From positions 1 to 38,482 of the forward strand of contig DFTH01000008.1 of the NCBI GenBank assembly GCA_002379425.1: a stretch of DNA of 38,482 nt. Direction: 5' to 3'. The DNA is from Prevotella sp. UBA4217. GTDB taxonomy: Bacteria; Bacteroidota; Bacteroidia; Bacteroidales; Bacteroidaceae. Shown piece after piece: positions 16,293 to 25,153 of this stretch (positions within the stretch are counted from its first letter, which is position 1; each line of letters begins with the position of its first letter). The position numbers and the translations under genes are program-made. A model generated the notes under the pieces. The model did no database searches. It saw nothing but the letters and a program-made list of their open reading frames with translations, and had not been told where the DNA came from.

Positions 16293-18803
16293 CTAATCCT
16301 CCGTCTGAAAGCGTATCAGTCTGACGGCTGAGTTCAGTCCGCTGGGCATTGGTTCCCACTGGTCATACGTCGTCTTCTGATAATTGATATCTACGACGTT
16401 GATTTCCTTCATCTTCCGCCAGGGTATCTGGCGACGATCCATGTCGGCAATGCGATTGGCTGGCAGGTTGGTGACCTCGATGCGTAAGGTGTTCTTGCCT
16501 GTCTTCAGGGCCTTGCCACAATCGAGGATATAAGGCACAGCCCAGGCACAGCCGATGAACTGCCCGTTGATATAGACGCGAGCCGATTCGCGCACATCTC
16601 CCAAGTCGAGTTGCCACGGCTGTTGGGCTTCCTCTTTGGAGAGACGGAAAGTAGTGGTATAGACGCCCGTCCCCATGGTAACAGCGGCGGAGTCACCCAG
16701 CGCCTCCCACGTCTGGAGTCTCTCCAGTTGATAGGTCTGCCCTACCTTGGGTGCCTCCTCGATGAAGGAGAGTGTCCACGGTCCAACGATGTCTTTGGAG
16801 ACTGCCTGTCCCACAGTACCAGTCAGATAGGGGAGTTCCGTCGTGAGGGCCTCGTCGAAGGTCTGAAGGATCATCGACTCACCGCTTCGCAGTTCAATCT
16901 GCAACTTCCCGTCTTTGATCCTGGCCTGTCTGACCTCTCCGTTGAGGGCATTGAACCACAGGGCATCCCTGAAGGGTACGGCAAGTTCCAGGTAACTGTC
17001 CTCCGTAGAGACGTCACGAGGCGTCAGGTTGGCGATGAAATAGTGATAGCCCGTGGGGTTCTTCCGACGGATGGCACGCAGGCCCAACTCGGACTTCATG
17101 GCCTCGGCCTTGGCAAAGTGGGCCATGACCTCGGCATTTTCTCCCTGTATCACGTAAGGCCTCAACTGGTCGATCAGTTGCTTCAGCCTGCTGTCGATGG
17201 TTGTGCCCGAGGGAATGATAAGAGCCTTATAGCGGGTACCGCCCTCAGTCACCAGTCGGCCATCCTCGATACGTACCTTCGCCAACTGGCGGTCACTGAT
17301 ATAGTCGCAGTCATAGCCCAGGCTGTCGATCCTCAGGACGCTGCGGATAAACAGGGGAGCCTTCTCGTCCATGGTGTGGATGTCGAACTGCATCAGCAGG
17401 TCCTCGCCCCCACGGCGATCCACGCTCTCCCATTTGGCATCATCATTGCGAGGTCCACGCAGTCGCCACATGTCGCGAACGGGCAGATAGACCAGGAAGT
17501 CATTGTCAGGCTGTCCCCACTGCAGGAAACTCTGGCATCTCTCTATATACTGCATCAGATAGGGTGCGTCGCGCCAGATGCTGTTGGTGGGCGACATGTC
17601 GATGCTGGCATAGAATTTCCAGCCTGGCCAGGGATCGTCCTTGGGCGTATAGCATGAGCCATGGAAGAAGACATGGTTGACACCACAGGTGTACATCAGG
17701 TCCAAGTCGGGCTTCATCTGCGAAAGCGAGGTGCGGAAGTGCTCCGTCAGCCACGTGAATGTCTCGCTTGATGTCAGCGGCTTACCCATGACATGGGCTG
17801 CCGAGGGAGCATATTTCAGCATCGACACATCACTGTAGTTCTTCTTCGTCTTTCCAGGGTCTGTGCGCAGGCCCTTGATGCCCAGTTCCGAGAGTCCGAA
17901 GCCCTCTATCTCAGGGATATCGACGGCAGCATAGAGGTCGAGCAGGTTGGCGGGGGAGCCATGAGCCTGGTTGCGCACCACGACGCCATGCTTGTGGGCC
18001 CAACTCACCCACTGCTGGGTGAAGTTCTCCAGCAACAGGTCGGAAAGGGTCTCACGATAGTCGGCCAGCACCTGGTTGCCATCATCCACGACCCCAAGCA
18101 GTTCCGGCAGTTTCTGGCGCAGGTCGTAGCCACGCCGCTTCTGGAACTCCTCGAACAGACGAGGCGTCCAGTTGGCCTTATAGACCTCATAGGAGTCGTT
18201 GAAGAAGGTATGAGGATAGGGTACGCCAGAGGTCTTGAAGGCCTGCTCGAAACGGTCGAGGTAGTTGCCGACGGCCTCGCGGTCGAAATGATCCACCACC
18301 CAGCCCTCACCTCCTGGAGCAGCCCTCTTTACCTTTTGCATGGTACGTCCTATCTCCACGCGATAGACGGTATCCCCATTGATGACTGTATCTTTGAAGA
18401 TGGCCTTGCAGGCTGCCTGCTCGAGCGGCACTTGCGGTCCTCCGAAGGGCCATCCCGTACCACAGTTCATATCGACCTGGATTCCCAGGGGCCTGGCAAT
18501 GTCTTCCACCTCCTTTAAGGCCTGCATCCACTGAGGCGACAAGAAGGGAATATCGTTCTCCTCATTGCCTTGCACCCCATAGAGCGGGGTGATCTCCACG
18601 GCACCAATGCCCACACGGGCATATTCACCAAGGTTCCACTGCAGGTTCTGCCTGTCAACGGCAGATCCCAACCACCACCATCGCGTGCCCGCCTTAGCCT
18701 CTGCATTAGGCTTGGGCCACGTCTGGGCAAGGACGGTGGAAAGACTACAACACGCGATACACAGGACAAGGTATCTGTACATTCTCAAATCTTTCATCAT
18801 CAT
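16293..18803 (-). CDS. GH106-like alpha-L-rhamnosidase, secreted
   Basis: An 836-residue exported glycoside hydrolase. The signal peptide is near residues 10-26 (start could be the ATG at 18803 or the internal one at 18785). GH106 hallmarks are RWWWLGSAVDR near the mature N-terminus, VDMNCGTGWPFGGP, and FFNDSYEVYKANWTPRLFEEF followed by KRRGYDL. The C-terminal ~150 residues form a galactose-binding-like beta-sandwich (LDLGDVRESARVYINGQFIG). GH106 enzymes release L-rhamnose from pectic rhamnogalacturonan. Neither SusC/SusD genes nor a sugar regulator is adjacent; the neighbour is murQ. Confidence 0.82.
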   Translation of the reverse strand: MMMKDLRMYRYLVLCIACCSLSTVLAQTWPKPNAEAKAGTRWWWLGSAVDRQNLQWNLGEYARVGIGAVEITPLYGVQGNEENDIPFLSPQWMQALKEVEDIARPLGIQVDMNCGTGWPFGGPQVPLEQAACKAIFKDTVINGDTVYRVEIGRTMQKVKRAAPGGEGWVVDHFDREAVGNYLDRFEQAFKTSGVPYPHTFFNDSYEVYKANWTPRLFEEFQKRRGYDLRQKLPELLGVVDDGNQVLADYRETLSDLLLENFTQQWVSWAHKHGVVVRNQAHGSPANLLDLYAAVDIPEIEGFGLSELGIKGLRTDPGKTKKNYSDVSMLKYAPSAAHVMGKPLTSSETFTWLTEHFRTSLSQMKPDLDLMYTCGVNHVFFHGSCYTPKDDPWPGWKFYASIDMSPTNSIWRDAPYLMQYIERCQSFLQWGQPDNDFLVYLPVRDMWRLRGPRNDDAKWESVDRRGGEDLLMQFDIHTMDEKAPLFIRSVLRIDSLGYDCDYISDRQLAKVRIEDGRLVTEGGTRYKALIIPSGTTIDSRLKQLIDQLRPYVIQGENAEVMAHFAKAEAMKSELGLRAIRRKNPTGYHYFIANLTPRDVSTEDSYLELAVPFRDALWFNALNGEVRQARIKDGKLQIELRSGESMILQTFDEALTTELPYLTGTVGQAVSKDIVGPWTLSFIEEAPKVGQTYQLERLQTWEALGDSAAVTMGTGVYTTTFRLSKEEAQQPWQLDLGDVRESARVYINGQFIGCAWAVPYILDCGKALKTGKNTLRIEVTNLPANRIADMDRRQIPWRKMKEINVVDINYQKTTYDQWEPMPSGLNSAVRLIRFQTED

Positions 18804-18844
18804 TTGTTTTAATATAAAGTAGATAAGTGGTTTAAATTGTAGGG

Positions 18845-18852
18845 CAAAGATA
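18845..18852 (-). promoter_or_regulatory. -7 promoter motif for the GH106-like gene
   Basis: Minus-strand TATCTTTG, 41 bases upstream of the GH106-like start. Confidence 0.6.
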
Positions 18853-18959
18853 CAAAAAAAGGGAGATTACGGATCACTATACCCCTGTTTTTTGTGTTAA
18901 TTTTGCAAAAAGACGATGTTTTAGTGAAAATTCCTATCATCAGAATAGCGAAATGTTCG

Positions 18960-18967
18960 TAACTTTG
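18960..18967 (+). promoter_or_regulatory. -7 promoter motif for dinB
   Basis: TAACTTTG matches TAnnTTTG, 22 bases before the dinB ATG. No obvious LexA-type palindrome was seen next to it. Confidence 0.6.
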
Positions 18968-18989
18968 TCCGCAGAAACAGTAACAATGC

Positions 18990-20162
18990 ATGACGGAACG
19001 GAAGATCATACATGTCGATATGGATCAGTTCTTTGCTGCCGTGGAGCAGCGTGACAGTCCGGAGTTGCGGGGCAAGCCCGTAGCCGTGGGGCATGATGCC
19101 CAGCGGGGCGTGGTCTCTACGGCAAGTTACGAGGCCCGTAAGTTTGGCGTGCACTCCGCCCAGTCGATACAGATGGCGAAGCGGCTCTGCCCCCAACTGA
19201 TCATCGTGCAGCCCCACTTCTCAAAGTATAAGGAGGTGAGCCAGCAGATACGTGCCATCTTCCAGGACTATACGGACCTGATCGAGCCGCTGTCGCTCGA
19301 CGAGGCTTTCCTCGACGTGACGGAGAACAAGAAAGGGATCCCTCTGGCGGTGGATATTGCCAAGGAGATCAAGCAGCGTATCAAGGAAGAGACACGGTTG
19401 ACGGCCTCGGCAGGGGTGTCGTATTGTAAGTTCCTGGCGAAGATCGCCTCCGACTACCGCAAGCCCGACGGCCTCTGCGTGATCCATCCCGACAGGGCGC
19501 AGGAATTCATCGACCAACTCGACGTCACCCGTATCTGGGGCGTGGGCAGGAAGACGGCGGAGAAGATGCACCGCATGGGTATCTTCACGGGTGCCGACCT
19601 GCGCCGCCAGTCACTACGGCATCTCAAGGATGAGTTTGGCAAGATGGGCCGTGTGTTCTACGATTTCGCCCGCGGCATCGACGACCGTCCTGTCATCACG
19701 GAGTGGGAACGGAAGTCGTGCAGTTGTGAGCAGACCTTTGAGAAGGATCTCTTCGAGCCTTCACAGGTCACCATCGAACTCTATCACACCGTGATCGAAC
19801 TGCTCCGCCGTCTGGAGAAAACTCAGTTTGAGGGTCGTACGCTGACGCTGAAGGTGAAGTTTGCCGACTTCCAGCAGATTACCCGTAGTATCACCGTGGG
19901 TCGCATCCTCCGCACGAAGGACGACATCCTGCCGCTGGCCAAGCAACTCTTGCGCGAGGTCGCCTATAGTCGCGAGCACCCCATCCGCCTCCTGGGCCTT
20001 GGCATCGGCAAGTCATCCGTCAGCCACGACGGTGAAGAGGCGGAAGAACCCCGCTGGGTGCAACTCGAACTGGAGTTTAAGGAGTTATCTGACACCGCCG
20101 CCGAAGCCGCCGCCGGAGAAGCCACCGCCACCGCCCCAGGAGGAGTGACCGCCACCCCCTGA
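18990..20162 (+). CDS. dinB: DNA polymerase IV (Y-family)
   Basis: A 390-residue translesion polymerase. The palm carboxylates are in HVDMDQFFAAVEQ (Asp10) and SLDEAFLDV (Asp104, Glu105). The usual Y-family blocks follow: TASAGVSYCKFLAKIASDY, the HhH region RIWGVGRKTAEKMHRMGI, and a little-finger domain. The ATG at 18990 is preceded by an out-of-frame ATG four bases upstream. The final ~25 residues (SDTAAEAAAGEATATAPGG) are Ala/Thr-rich and unlike the family. They are the antisense reading of the glycine-rich tail of the convergent DUF2207 gene, giving a 78-base 3' overlap. Confidence 0.94.
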   Translation: MTERKIIHVDMDQFFAAVEQRDSPELRGKPVAVGHDAQRGVVSTASYEARKFGVHSAQSIQMAKRLCPQLIIVQPHFSKYKEVSQQIRAIFQDYTDLIEPLSLDEAFLDVTENKKGIPLAVDIAKEIKQRIKEETRLTASAGVSYCKFLAKIASDYRKPDGLCVIHPDRAQEFIDQLDVTRIWGVGRKTAEKMHRMGIFTGADLRRQSLRHLKDEFGKMGRVFYDFARGIDDRPVITEWERKSCSCEQTFEKDLFEPSQVTIELYHTVIELLRRLEKTQFEGRTLTLKVKFADFQQITRSITVGRILRTKDDILPLAKQLLREVAYSREHPIRLLGLGIGKSSVSHDGEEAEEPRWVQLELEFKELSDTAAEAAAGEATATAPGGVTATP

Positions 20163-21731
20163 GGCACGGGCCTGGCGCTCGGCCTCGCGCTGGGCCTTGC
20201 TCATGGCTGCCCGACTGGTGCTGGAGTGCATCGTGGAATAGATCATCGGCAGCGTATGGTCGTCGGCCATCTGATGGGCCACCTGGTCCATGTTGAAGTA
20301 CTCAGGATTGATGGCCTTCATGTCCTTGATCACCTGGTCGGCGATACCGAAGAGGGTGGCGAAGATCATATAGTCCTTCCACAGTGACACCTCGCCCACA
20401 TGGCGCTCGTCGATCAGCGAGAACTCCTTCAGGTATTTCTTAAGGCCGAACACCTGGCGCACCTCCTCCATCTCGTCCTTGTACTTGGAGATGCTGGTCT
20501 TGGTATGGAGGGTGTTGATGAAGGTGTCGGTGATGCTCTGGTTGTATTTGCTCCTCATATACGACTTCAACTCCTTAGGTTCCAGGATGGTGTCGTTGCC
20601 CGCGGCCTGCTTGAAGATGCCATGCACCTGCTTCAGCAGCGTAGGCTGACGATCGGCATCCTTGAGGTCATGGATGACGAAGTTCTGAACGAACCCGCCC
20701 TTCTTATTCTGCCCCTGCTCGATGGTGATGGCCCCGAGGTTGATGAGCCTGAGGATACAGGCAGAGAGCAGGTTGTTGTAGTCGGTATTGAAGTACTTAT
20801 AGGCATTCAGCACGTCGTTCACGCGCTGCAGGTTGCCACCGTAGGGGATGTCGCGGTACCACAGCAGGTCTTTGTTCACCTTCCTGCGTGCGCGCCACAC
20901 ATATATCACATATCCCAGCAACAGGAGGAGGGGGAAGAAGACAAAGCCGATCACCAGTGCGACGACGGTGAAGGTGTCCTCCTTGGTCCACTCGTCCTCA
21001 TCGACATAGTCGCTCCCCTCAAAGGCGCGCTCCCTGACCGTCTCGAAACTGCCCTCCCTGACGTCGGCCGGCTCGAAGAGTCCTTTCTCAAAGCGGCACA
21101 TCACGATCATGCCGCTGCGTTGCTCGAAGGGCTCACTGCTCTCTGCCACGATCTTGTAATTCGCGAAATGGATGTCTCCCACATAGCGGAACCCCCAGAT
21201 GGCCGAGTTCTCGGCCGTCAACTTGGTCGTGTCCTCTGGTTCGATGGTCAACTTCACGTGATCTGGCAGGGGTGACATGCCCTGGGCCACGAACATATAG
21301 TTGAAACCGTCGGCATCGTCGTATGCCTTGATCAGATTGGTCACGGTATAGGTGGTCGTATAGGTGCGACGGCCACTCTCGCCGATTCCCCAGCATAGTT
21401 CATAGCCGTCGTACTTGGTGACGATGCCGCATTTGCGGGCCTTGAAGTCGCGGCTACGGTCGATGTCCCAACTGCCGATATTCTCAAAGGCCCCACTCTC
21501 GTCAGCCACCCCGAAGTCTCTGATATCACTACCGTTGAGGTTGCCGATGGGGATATAGCATTCCGTACCCTCTGAGTCGATGTCCATCGTACGGGTCTCG
21601 GTGATGCGGGCATCGCCGTTCTTGCTGAGCACTACGAGGATGTCCAGGTTGCGCAACTGCGGCCTGGCCAGGATAGTTGTTACTGATGCCAGCAGCATCA
21701 GCAACAGCACATTAGTTCTTGAATGCTTCAT
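20085..21731 (-). CDS. DUF2207-family membrane protein with glycine-rich tail
   Basis: A 548-residue protein. It has a signal peptide (about 1-22) and a periplasmic beta-rich DUF2207 domain with the family pattern of an N-terminal NGDARITETRTM stretch. A transmembrane helix follows at about 249-275 (LVIGFVFFPLLLLLGYVIYVW), then a cytoplasmic region. The last ~25 residues are glycine-rich (SSWGGGGGFSGGGFGGG), as usual in the family. It overlaps the upstream LemA gene by 20 bases; LemA/DUF2207 pairs are common. Function is unknown. The 3' end overlaps dinB on the other strand by 78 bases. Confidence 0.87.
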   Translation of the reverse strand: MKHSRTNVLLLMLLASVTTILARPQLRNLDILVVLSKNGDARITETRTMDIDSEGTECYIPIGNLNGSDIRDFGVADESGAFENIGSWDIDRSRDFKARKCGIVTKYDGYELCWGIGESGRRTYTTTYTVTNLIKAYDDADGFNYMFVAQGMSPLPDHVKLTIEPEDTTKLTAENSAIWGFRYVGDIHFANYKIVAESSEPFEQRSGMIVMCRFEKGLFEPADVREGSFETVRERAFEGSDYVDEDEWTKEDTFTVVALVIGFVFFPLLLLLGYVIYVWRARRKVNKDLLWYRDIPYGGNLQRVNDVLNAYKYFNTDYNNLLSACILRLINLGAITIEQGQNKKGGFVQNFVIHDLKDADRQPTLLKQVHGIFKQAAGNDTILEPKELKSYMRSKYNQSITDTFINTLHTKTSISKYKDEMEEVRQVFGLKKYLKEFSLIDERHVGEVSLWKDYMIFATLFGIADQVIKDMKAINPEYFNMDQVAHQMADDHTLPMIYSTMHSSTSRAAMSKAQREAERQARASGGGGHSSWGGGGGFSGGGFGGGVR

Positions 21732-22275
21732 CGAGGTTGGGGTATTGTTTCTTTTCTTCGCTATCTACCTTCAGGTAGTCCTTCAGGTCGAAGTGGAGCA
21801 TGGAGGCCACGATGCTCGAAGGCCACTGGCGCACCATACGGTTCATCTTCGTGGCGGTATCGTTGTAGATCATGCGCGACATACGCACGTTCTCCTCATA
21901 TTCCTTCACGCCGCCCTGCGTCTCCTTGAAGAGATCGGCAGCCTTCAGGTCGGGGTAGGCCTCGCCGATGGCGATCAGACGTCCCATCACTTGTTGCAGG
22001 GCACCCTGCTGCTCGTTAACGGCTGCGGGAGTGTTCGCCTGCTCGCCACGACGCTGCTGGATGACCTTGATCAGCGTCTCCGACTCATGCTTGGAGTACT
22101 GGGCGGCCATCTTGGCAAGTGCCAGCAGGGCATCCCAACGAGAGTTAAGTTGGACCTCGATCTGGCTCAGGGCATTCTTGCACAATTCGTCGAGATTCAC
22201 CAGTGCGCGCTGTGTAGAGATGAAATAGCCGATAACGATCACGGCCAAAACGATGACAATAATAATAGTGGTCAT
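21712..22275 (-). CDS. lemA: LemA family protein
   Basis: A 187-residue protein. One N-terminal membrane helix (IIIVIVLAVIVIGYF) is followed by the family block LDELCKNALSQIEVQLNSRW and a helical coiled domain ending in MLHFDLKDYLKVD. LemA proteins have an extracytoplasmic four-helix-like domain and unclear function. It is cotranscribed with the DUF2207 gene (20-base overlap). Confidence 0.92.
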   Translation of the reverse strand: MTTIIIVIVLAVIVIGYFISTQRALVNLDELCKNALSQIEVQLNSRWDALLALAKMAAQYSKHESETLIKVIQQRRGEQANTPAAVNEQQGALQQVMGRLIAIGEAYPDLKAADLFKETQGGVKEYEENVRMSRMIYNDTATKMNRMVRQWPSSIVASMLHFDLKDYLKVDSEEKKQYPNLDEAFKN

Positions 22276-22304
22276 AACTTTTAATGTTTAGTTGATTCTG
22301 GCGG

Positions 22305-22312
22305 CAAAGATA
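22305..22312 (-). promoter_or_regulatory. -7 promoter motif for lemA
   Basis: Minus-strand TATCTTTG, 29 bases upstream of the lemA start. It is divergent from the nrdD promoter 75 bases away. Confidence 0.6.
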
Positions 22313-22386
22313 TGAAAAAAAGTTGAAACTTCATACATTTTACATTTTTTTAGATGTGAAATGATACACCGTATTAGGAAAATGAT

Positions 22387-22394
22387 TACCTTTG
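22387..22394 (+). promoter_or_regulatory. -7 promoter motif for nrdDG
   Basis: TACCTTTG matches TAnnTTTG. It predicts a start near 22400 and a leader of about 110 bases, much longer than other leaders in this window. The leader contains the paired repeat at 22409-22468. Confidence 0.6.
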
Positions 22395-22408
22395 CAATCG
22401 ATTTGGGT

Positions 22409-22468
22409 TTGTCCAAAACGGACAACTTTTTCAAACCAGAAAACAAAAAAGTTTTCCAAAACGGATAA
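22409..22468 (+). promoter_or_regulatory. Paired near-palindromic repeat in the nrdD leader
   Basis: Two 17-base elements begin 43 bases apart. TTGTCC-AAAAC-GGACAA (22409-22425) is a perfect 6-bp inverted repeat. TTTTCC-AAAAC-GGATAA (22452-22468) has one mismatch. The wider direct repeat is TCCAAAACGGAnAACTTT (22412-22429 and 22455-22472, one difference). Both are downstream of the predicted start, so they could be a repressor operator pair spaced four helical turns apart or two small RNA hairpins. I do not recognise the motif, and it does not look like the standard NrdR box. Confidence 0.6.
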
Positions 22469-22511
22469 CTTTGAATTAAGAGAGGCGCATAAACATTAAC
22501 GAAACAATACA

Positions 22512-24614
22512 ATGGAAATTAAAAACTTTACCATCACAAAACGAGACGGATCGAAAGACCAGTTCTCACTCGACAAGATTATGAATGCCATCGTGAAGGC
22601 ATTCGACAGTGTGAATGAACCTGCTGACCTGGGAACAATCTCCAAGATTCTCAGTCATCTGGACATTCACGACGACATCACGGTGGAGAACATCCAGAAC
22701 CAGGTGGAAGAGGCCTTGATGCGGGAGGGCTTCTATCACGTGGCCAAGTCGTTCATCCTTTATCGCCAGACCCACACCGAGGACCGCGACACACTGGAGA
22801 AGATGATGTTCCTCTCGGAATACACGGAGTCGGTGAACGCTGCCACGGGGTCTAAGTATGATGCCAACGCCAACGTGGAGCACAAGAACATCGCCACGCT
22901 GATCGGTGAACTGCCGAAGTCGAACTTTATCCGTCTGAACCGCCGCCTGCTGACCGACCGTATCAAAAAAATGTACGGCAAGCAGTTGGCCGACGAGTAT
23001 ATTGACAAACTGACCCACCACTTTATATACAAGAACGACGAGACCTCGCTGGCCAACTACTGCGCCTCGATCACGATGTATCCCTGGCTCATCGGCGGCA
23101 CGACCTCCATCGGCGGCAACTCGACGGCTCCCACCAACCTCAAGTCGTTTGCCGGCGGATTCGTCAATATGGTGTTCATGGTCTCCTCGATGCTCAGCGG
23201 CGCCTGTGCCACCCCGGAGTTCCTGATGTACATGAACTACTTCATCGGCAAGGAATATGGCCAGGACTACTGGAAGCATCCTGAGCAGCAGGCCGACCTC
23301 AGCCTGAAGAAGCGCACCATCGACAAGGTGATTACCGACTACTTCGAGCAGATCGTCTATACACTGAACCAGCCCACGGGCGCCCGTAACTATCAGGCCG
23401 TATTCTGGAACATCGCCTACTACGACAAGTACTATTTCGAGTCGATCTTTGGCGACTTCTACTTCCCCGATGGCTCCAAGCCCGACTGGGAGAGCCTCTC
23501 CTGGCTGCAGAAGCGCTTCATGAAGTGGTTTAACAAGGAACGCACGAAGACCCTGCTGACCTTCCCTGTGGAGACGATGGCACTGCTCGTCGATGAGAAC
23601 GGCGACTGCAAGGATCCCGAATGGGGCGACTTCACGGCAGAGATGTACAGCGAGGGCCACTCCTTCTTCACCTATATGAGCAACAACGCCGACTCACTGA
23701 GTTCCTGCTGCCGCCTGCGCAACGAGATCACAGACAACGGCTTCAGTTACACCCTCGGCGCTGGCGGCGTATCGACAGGATCGAAGAGCGTGCTCACCAT
23801 CAACCTGAACCGCTGCATCCAGTTTGCCGTGAACCACGAACTCAACTATCTCGACTACTTAGGCAGCATCATCGACCTCTGCCACAAAGTGCAGTTGGCC
23901 TACAACGAGAACCTGAAGGAACTGCAGGCCCACGGCATGCTCCCCTTATTCGATGCCGGCTATATCAATATCGGCCGTCAGTACCTCACCATCGGCATCA
24001 ACGGACTGGTGGAGGCTGCTGAGTTCATGGGACTGAAGATTACGCCCAACGACGACTACCTGCACTTCGTACAGGGCATCCTCGGACTGATCGAGAAATA
24101 CAACAAGCAGTACCGCACGAAGGACGTGATGTTCAACTGCGAGATGATCCCAGCCGAGAATGTAGGCGTGAAGCATGCCAAGTGGGATCGTGAAGACGGC
24201 TACTTCGTGCCCCGCGACTGCTATAACAGTTATTTCTATGTCGTGGAGGACGACTCGCTGAGCATCATCGACAAGTTCAAACTCCATGGCGCCCCCTACA
24301 TCGAGCATCTGACGGGTGGTTCCGCCTTGCACATGAACCTCGACGAGCATCTCTCGAAGGAGCAGTACGCCCATCTGCTGAAGGTGGCTGCCAAGGAAGG
24401 GTGCAACTACTTCACGTTCAATATTCCCAACACCGTCTGCAACGACTGCGGCCATATCGACAAGCGCTACCTGAAGGAGTGCCCGCACTGCCATTCCAAG
24501 AACGTCGATTACATGACCCGCATCATCGGTTACCTGAAGCGCGTCTCCAACTTCTCTCAGGCCCGTCAGGAGGAGGCTGCCCGCCGCTACTACGCGCCGG
24601 AGACTAAGTTATGA
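22512..24614 (+). CDS. nrdD: Anaerobic ribonucleoside-triphosphate reductase, glycyl radical subunit
   Basis: A 700-residue class III ribonucleotide reductase that makes dNTPs without oxygen. Residues 1-95 form the ATP-cone allosteric domain (TKRDGSKDQFSLDKIMNAIV). The barrel holds the active-site cysteines (SGACATPEF and SLSSCCRLR). The C-terminus has the zinc motif (VCNDCGHIDKRYLKECPHC) and the glycyl-radical loop RIIGYLKRVSNF with Gly673. It overlaps nrdG by four bases. A class III enzyme fits an obligate anaerobe. Confidence 0.96.
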   Translation: MEIKNFTITKRDGSKDQFSLDKIMNAIVKAFDSVNEPADLGTISKILSHLDIHDDITVENIQNQVEEALMREGFYHVAKSFILYRQTHTEDRDTLEKMMFLSEYTESVNAATGSKYDANANVEHKNIATLIGELPKSNFIRLNRRLLTDRIKKMYGKQLADEYIDKLTHHFIYKNDETSLANYCASITMYPWLIGGTTSIGGNSTAPTNLKSFAGGFVNMVFMVSSMLSGACATPEFLMYMNYFIGKEYGQDYWKHPEQQADLSLKKRTIDKVITDYFEQIVYTLNQPTGARNYQAVFWNIAYYDKYYFESIFGDFYFPDGSKPDWESLSWLQKRFMKWFNKERTKTLLTFPVETMALLVDENGDCKDPEWGDFTAEMYSEGHSFFTYMSNNADSLSSCCRLRNEITDNGFSYTLGAGGVSTGSKSVLTINLNRCIQFAVNHELNYLDYLGSIIDLCHKVQLAYNENLKELQAHGMLPLFDAGYINIGRQYLTIGINGLVEAAEFMGLKITPNDDYLHFVQGILGLIEKYNKQYRTKDVMFNCEMIPAENVGVKHAKWDREDGYFVPRDCYNSYFYVVEDDSLSIIDKFKLHGAPYIEHLTGGSALHMNLDEHLSKEQYAHLLKVAAKEGCNYFTFNIPNTVCNDCGHIDKRYLKECPHCHSKNVDYMTRIIGYLKRVSNFSQARQEEAARRYYAPETKL

Positions 24615-25078
24615 TCAAGTACGTCAATACAGGCATCGTATTTCAAGAGATACCCGACGAAGTGACACTGGCAATCAACATCTCCAATTGCCCGTGTCAC
24701 TGCCCTGGGTGCCACAGCCATTATCTGTGGGAGGACATCGGCCTGCCCCTCAATGCCGATGCCATCGACGCCTTTGTGGAGCAGTATGGCAGCGACATCA
24801 CCTGTATCTCCTTCATGGGAGGCGACAGCGACCCGCGGGGCGTCAACCAACTGGCGCAGTATATCCACGAGGAGCACCCGCAGTTCAAAGTCGCCTGGTA
24901 TAGCGGCAAGACGGTCATCTCATCAGCCATAAACAAGCAAGACTTCGACTACATCAAGATCGGCCCTTTCATCAAACATCTGGGGCCATTGAAAAGTTCA
25001 ACAACCAACCAGCGCCTCTATCGCCGGAATGAGCAAGGCGAGTTTGAGGATATTACCTCCCGCTTTTGGAAGAAATAA
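24611..25078 (+). CDS. nrdG: Anaerobic ribonucleotide reductase activating protein (radical SAM)
   Basis: A 155-residue radical-SAM activase that installs the glycyl radical on NrdD. The [4Fe-4S] CxxxCxxC motif is in NCPCHCPGCHSHYLW, and a glycine-rich SAM-binding block follows (CISFMGGDSDP). It overlaps nrdD by ATGA, so stoichiometric coupling is likely. Confidence 0.95.
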   Translation: MIKYVNTGIVFQEIPDEVTLAINISNCPCHCPGCHSHYLWEDIGLPLNADAIDAFVEQYGSDITCISFMGGDSDPRGVNQLAQYIHEEHPQFKVAWYSGKTVISSAINKQDFDYIKIGPFIKHLGPLKSSTTNQRLYRRNEQGEFEDITSRFWKK

Positions 25079-25153
25079 GCAAGAAAAACGCTATTGGGGG
25101 GTAATGATTATCCGTGCTTATCTGTATATAGGGTAAAAGCAAGCGATAGACAG

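Noticed and set aside
16611..17657. 348-codon plus-strand open frame inside the GH106-like gene
   Set aside because: Antisense shadow; GC-rich coding sequence produces long spurious frames on the opposite strand.
22409..22468. NrdR box pair
   Set aside because: The location would suit NrdR, but the repeats do not match the known A/T-rich NrdR consensus or its ~15-base spacing, so I report them only as an unassigned repeat pair.
22566..23660. 364-codon minus-strand open frame inside nrdD
   Set aside because: Antisense shadow of a strongly conserved gene; no promoter, no signal or domain, and composition follows the nrdD codon pattern.
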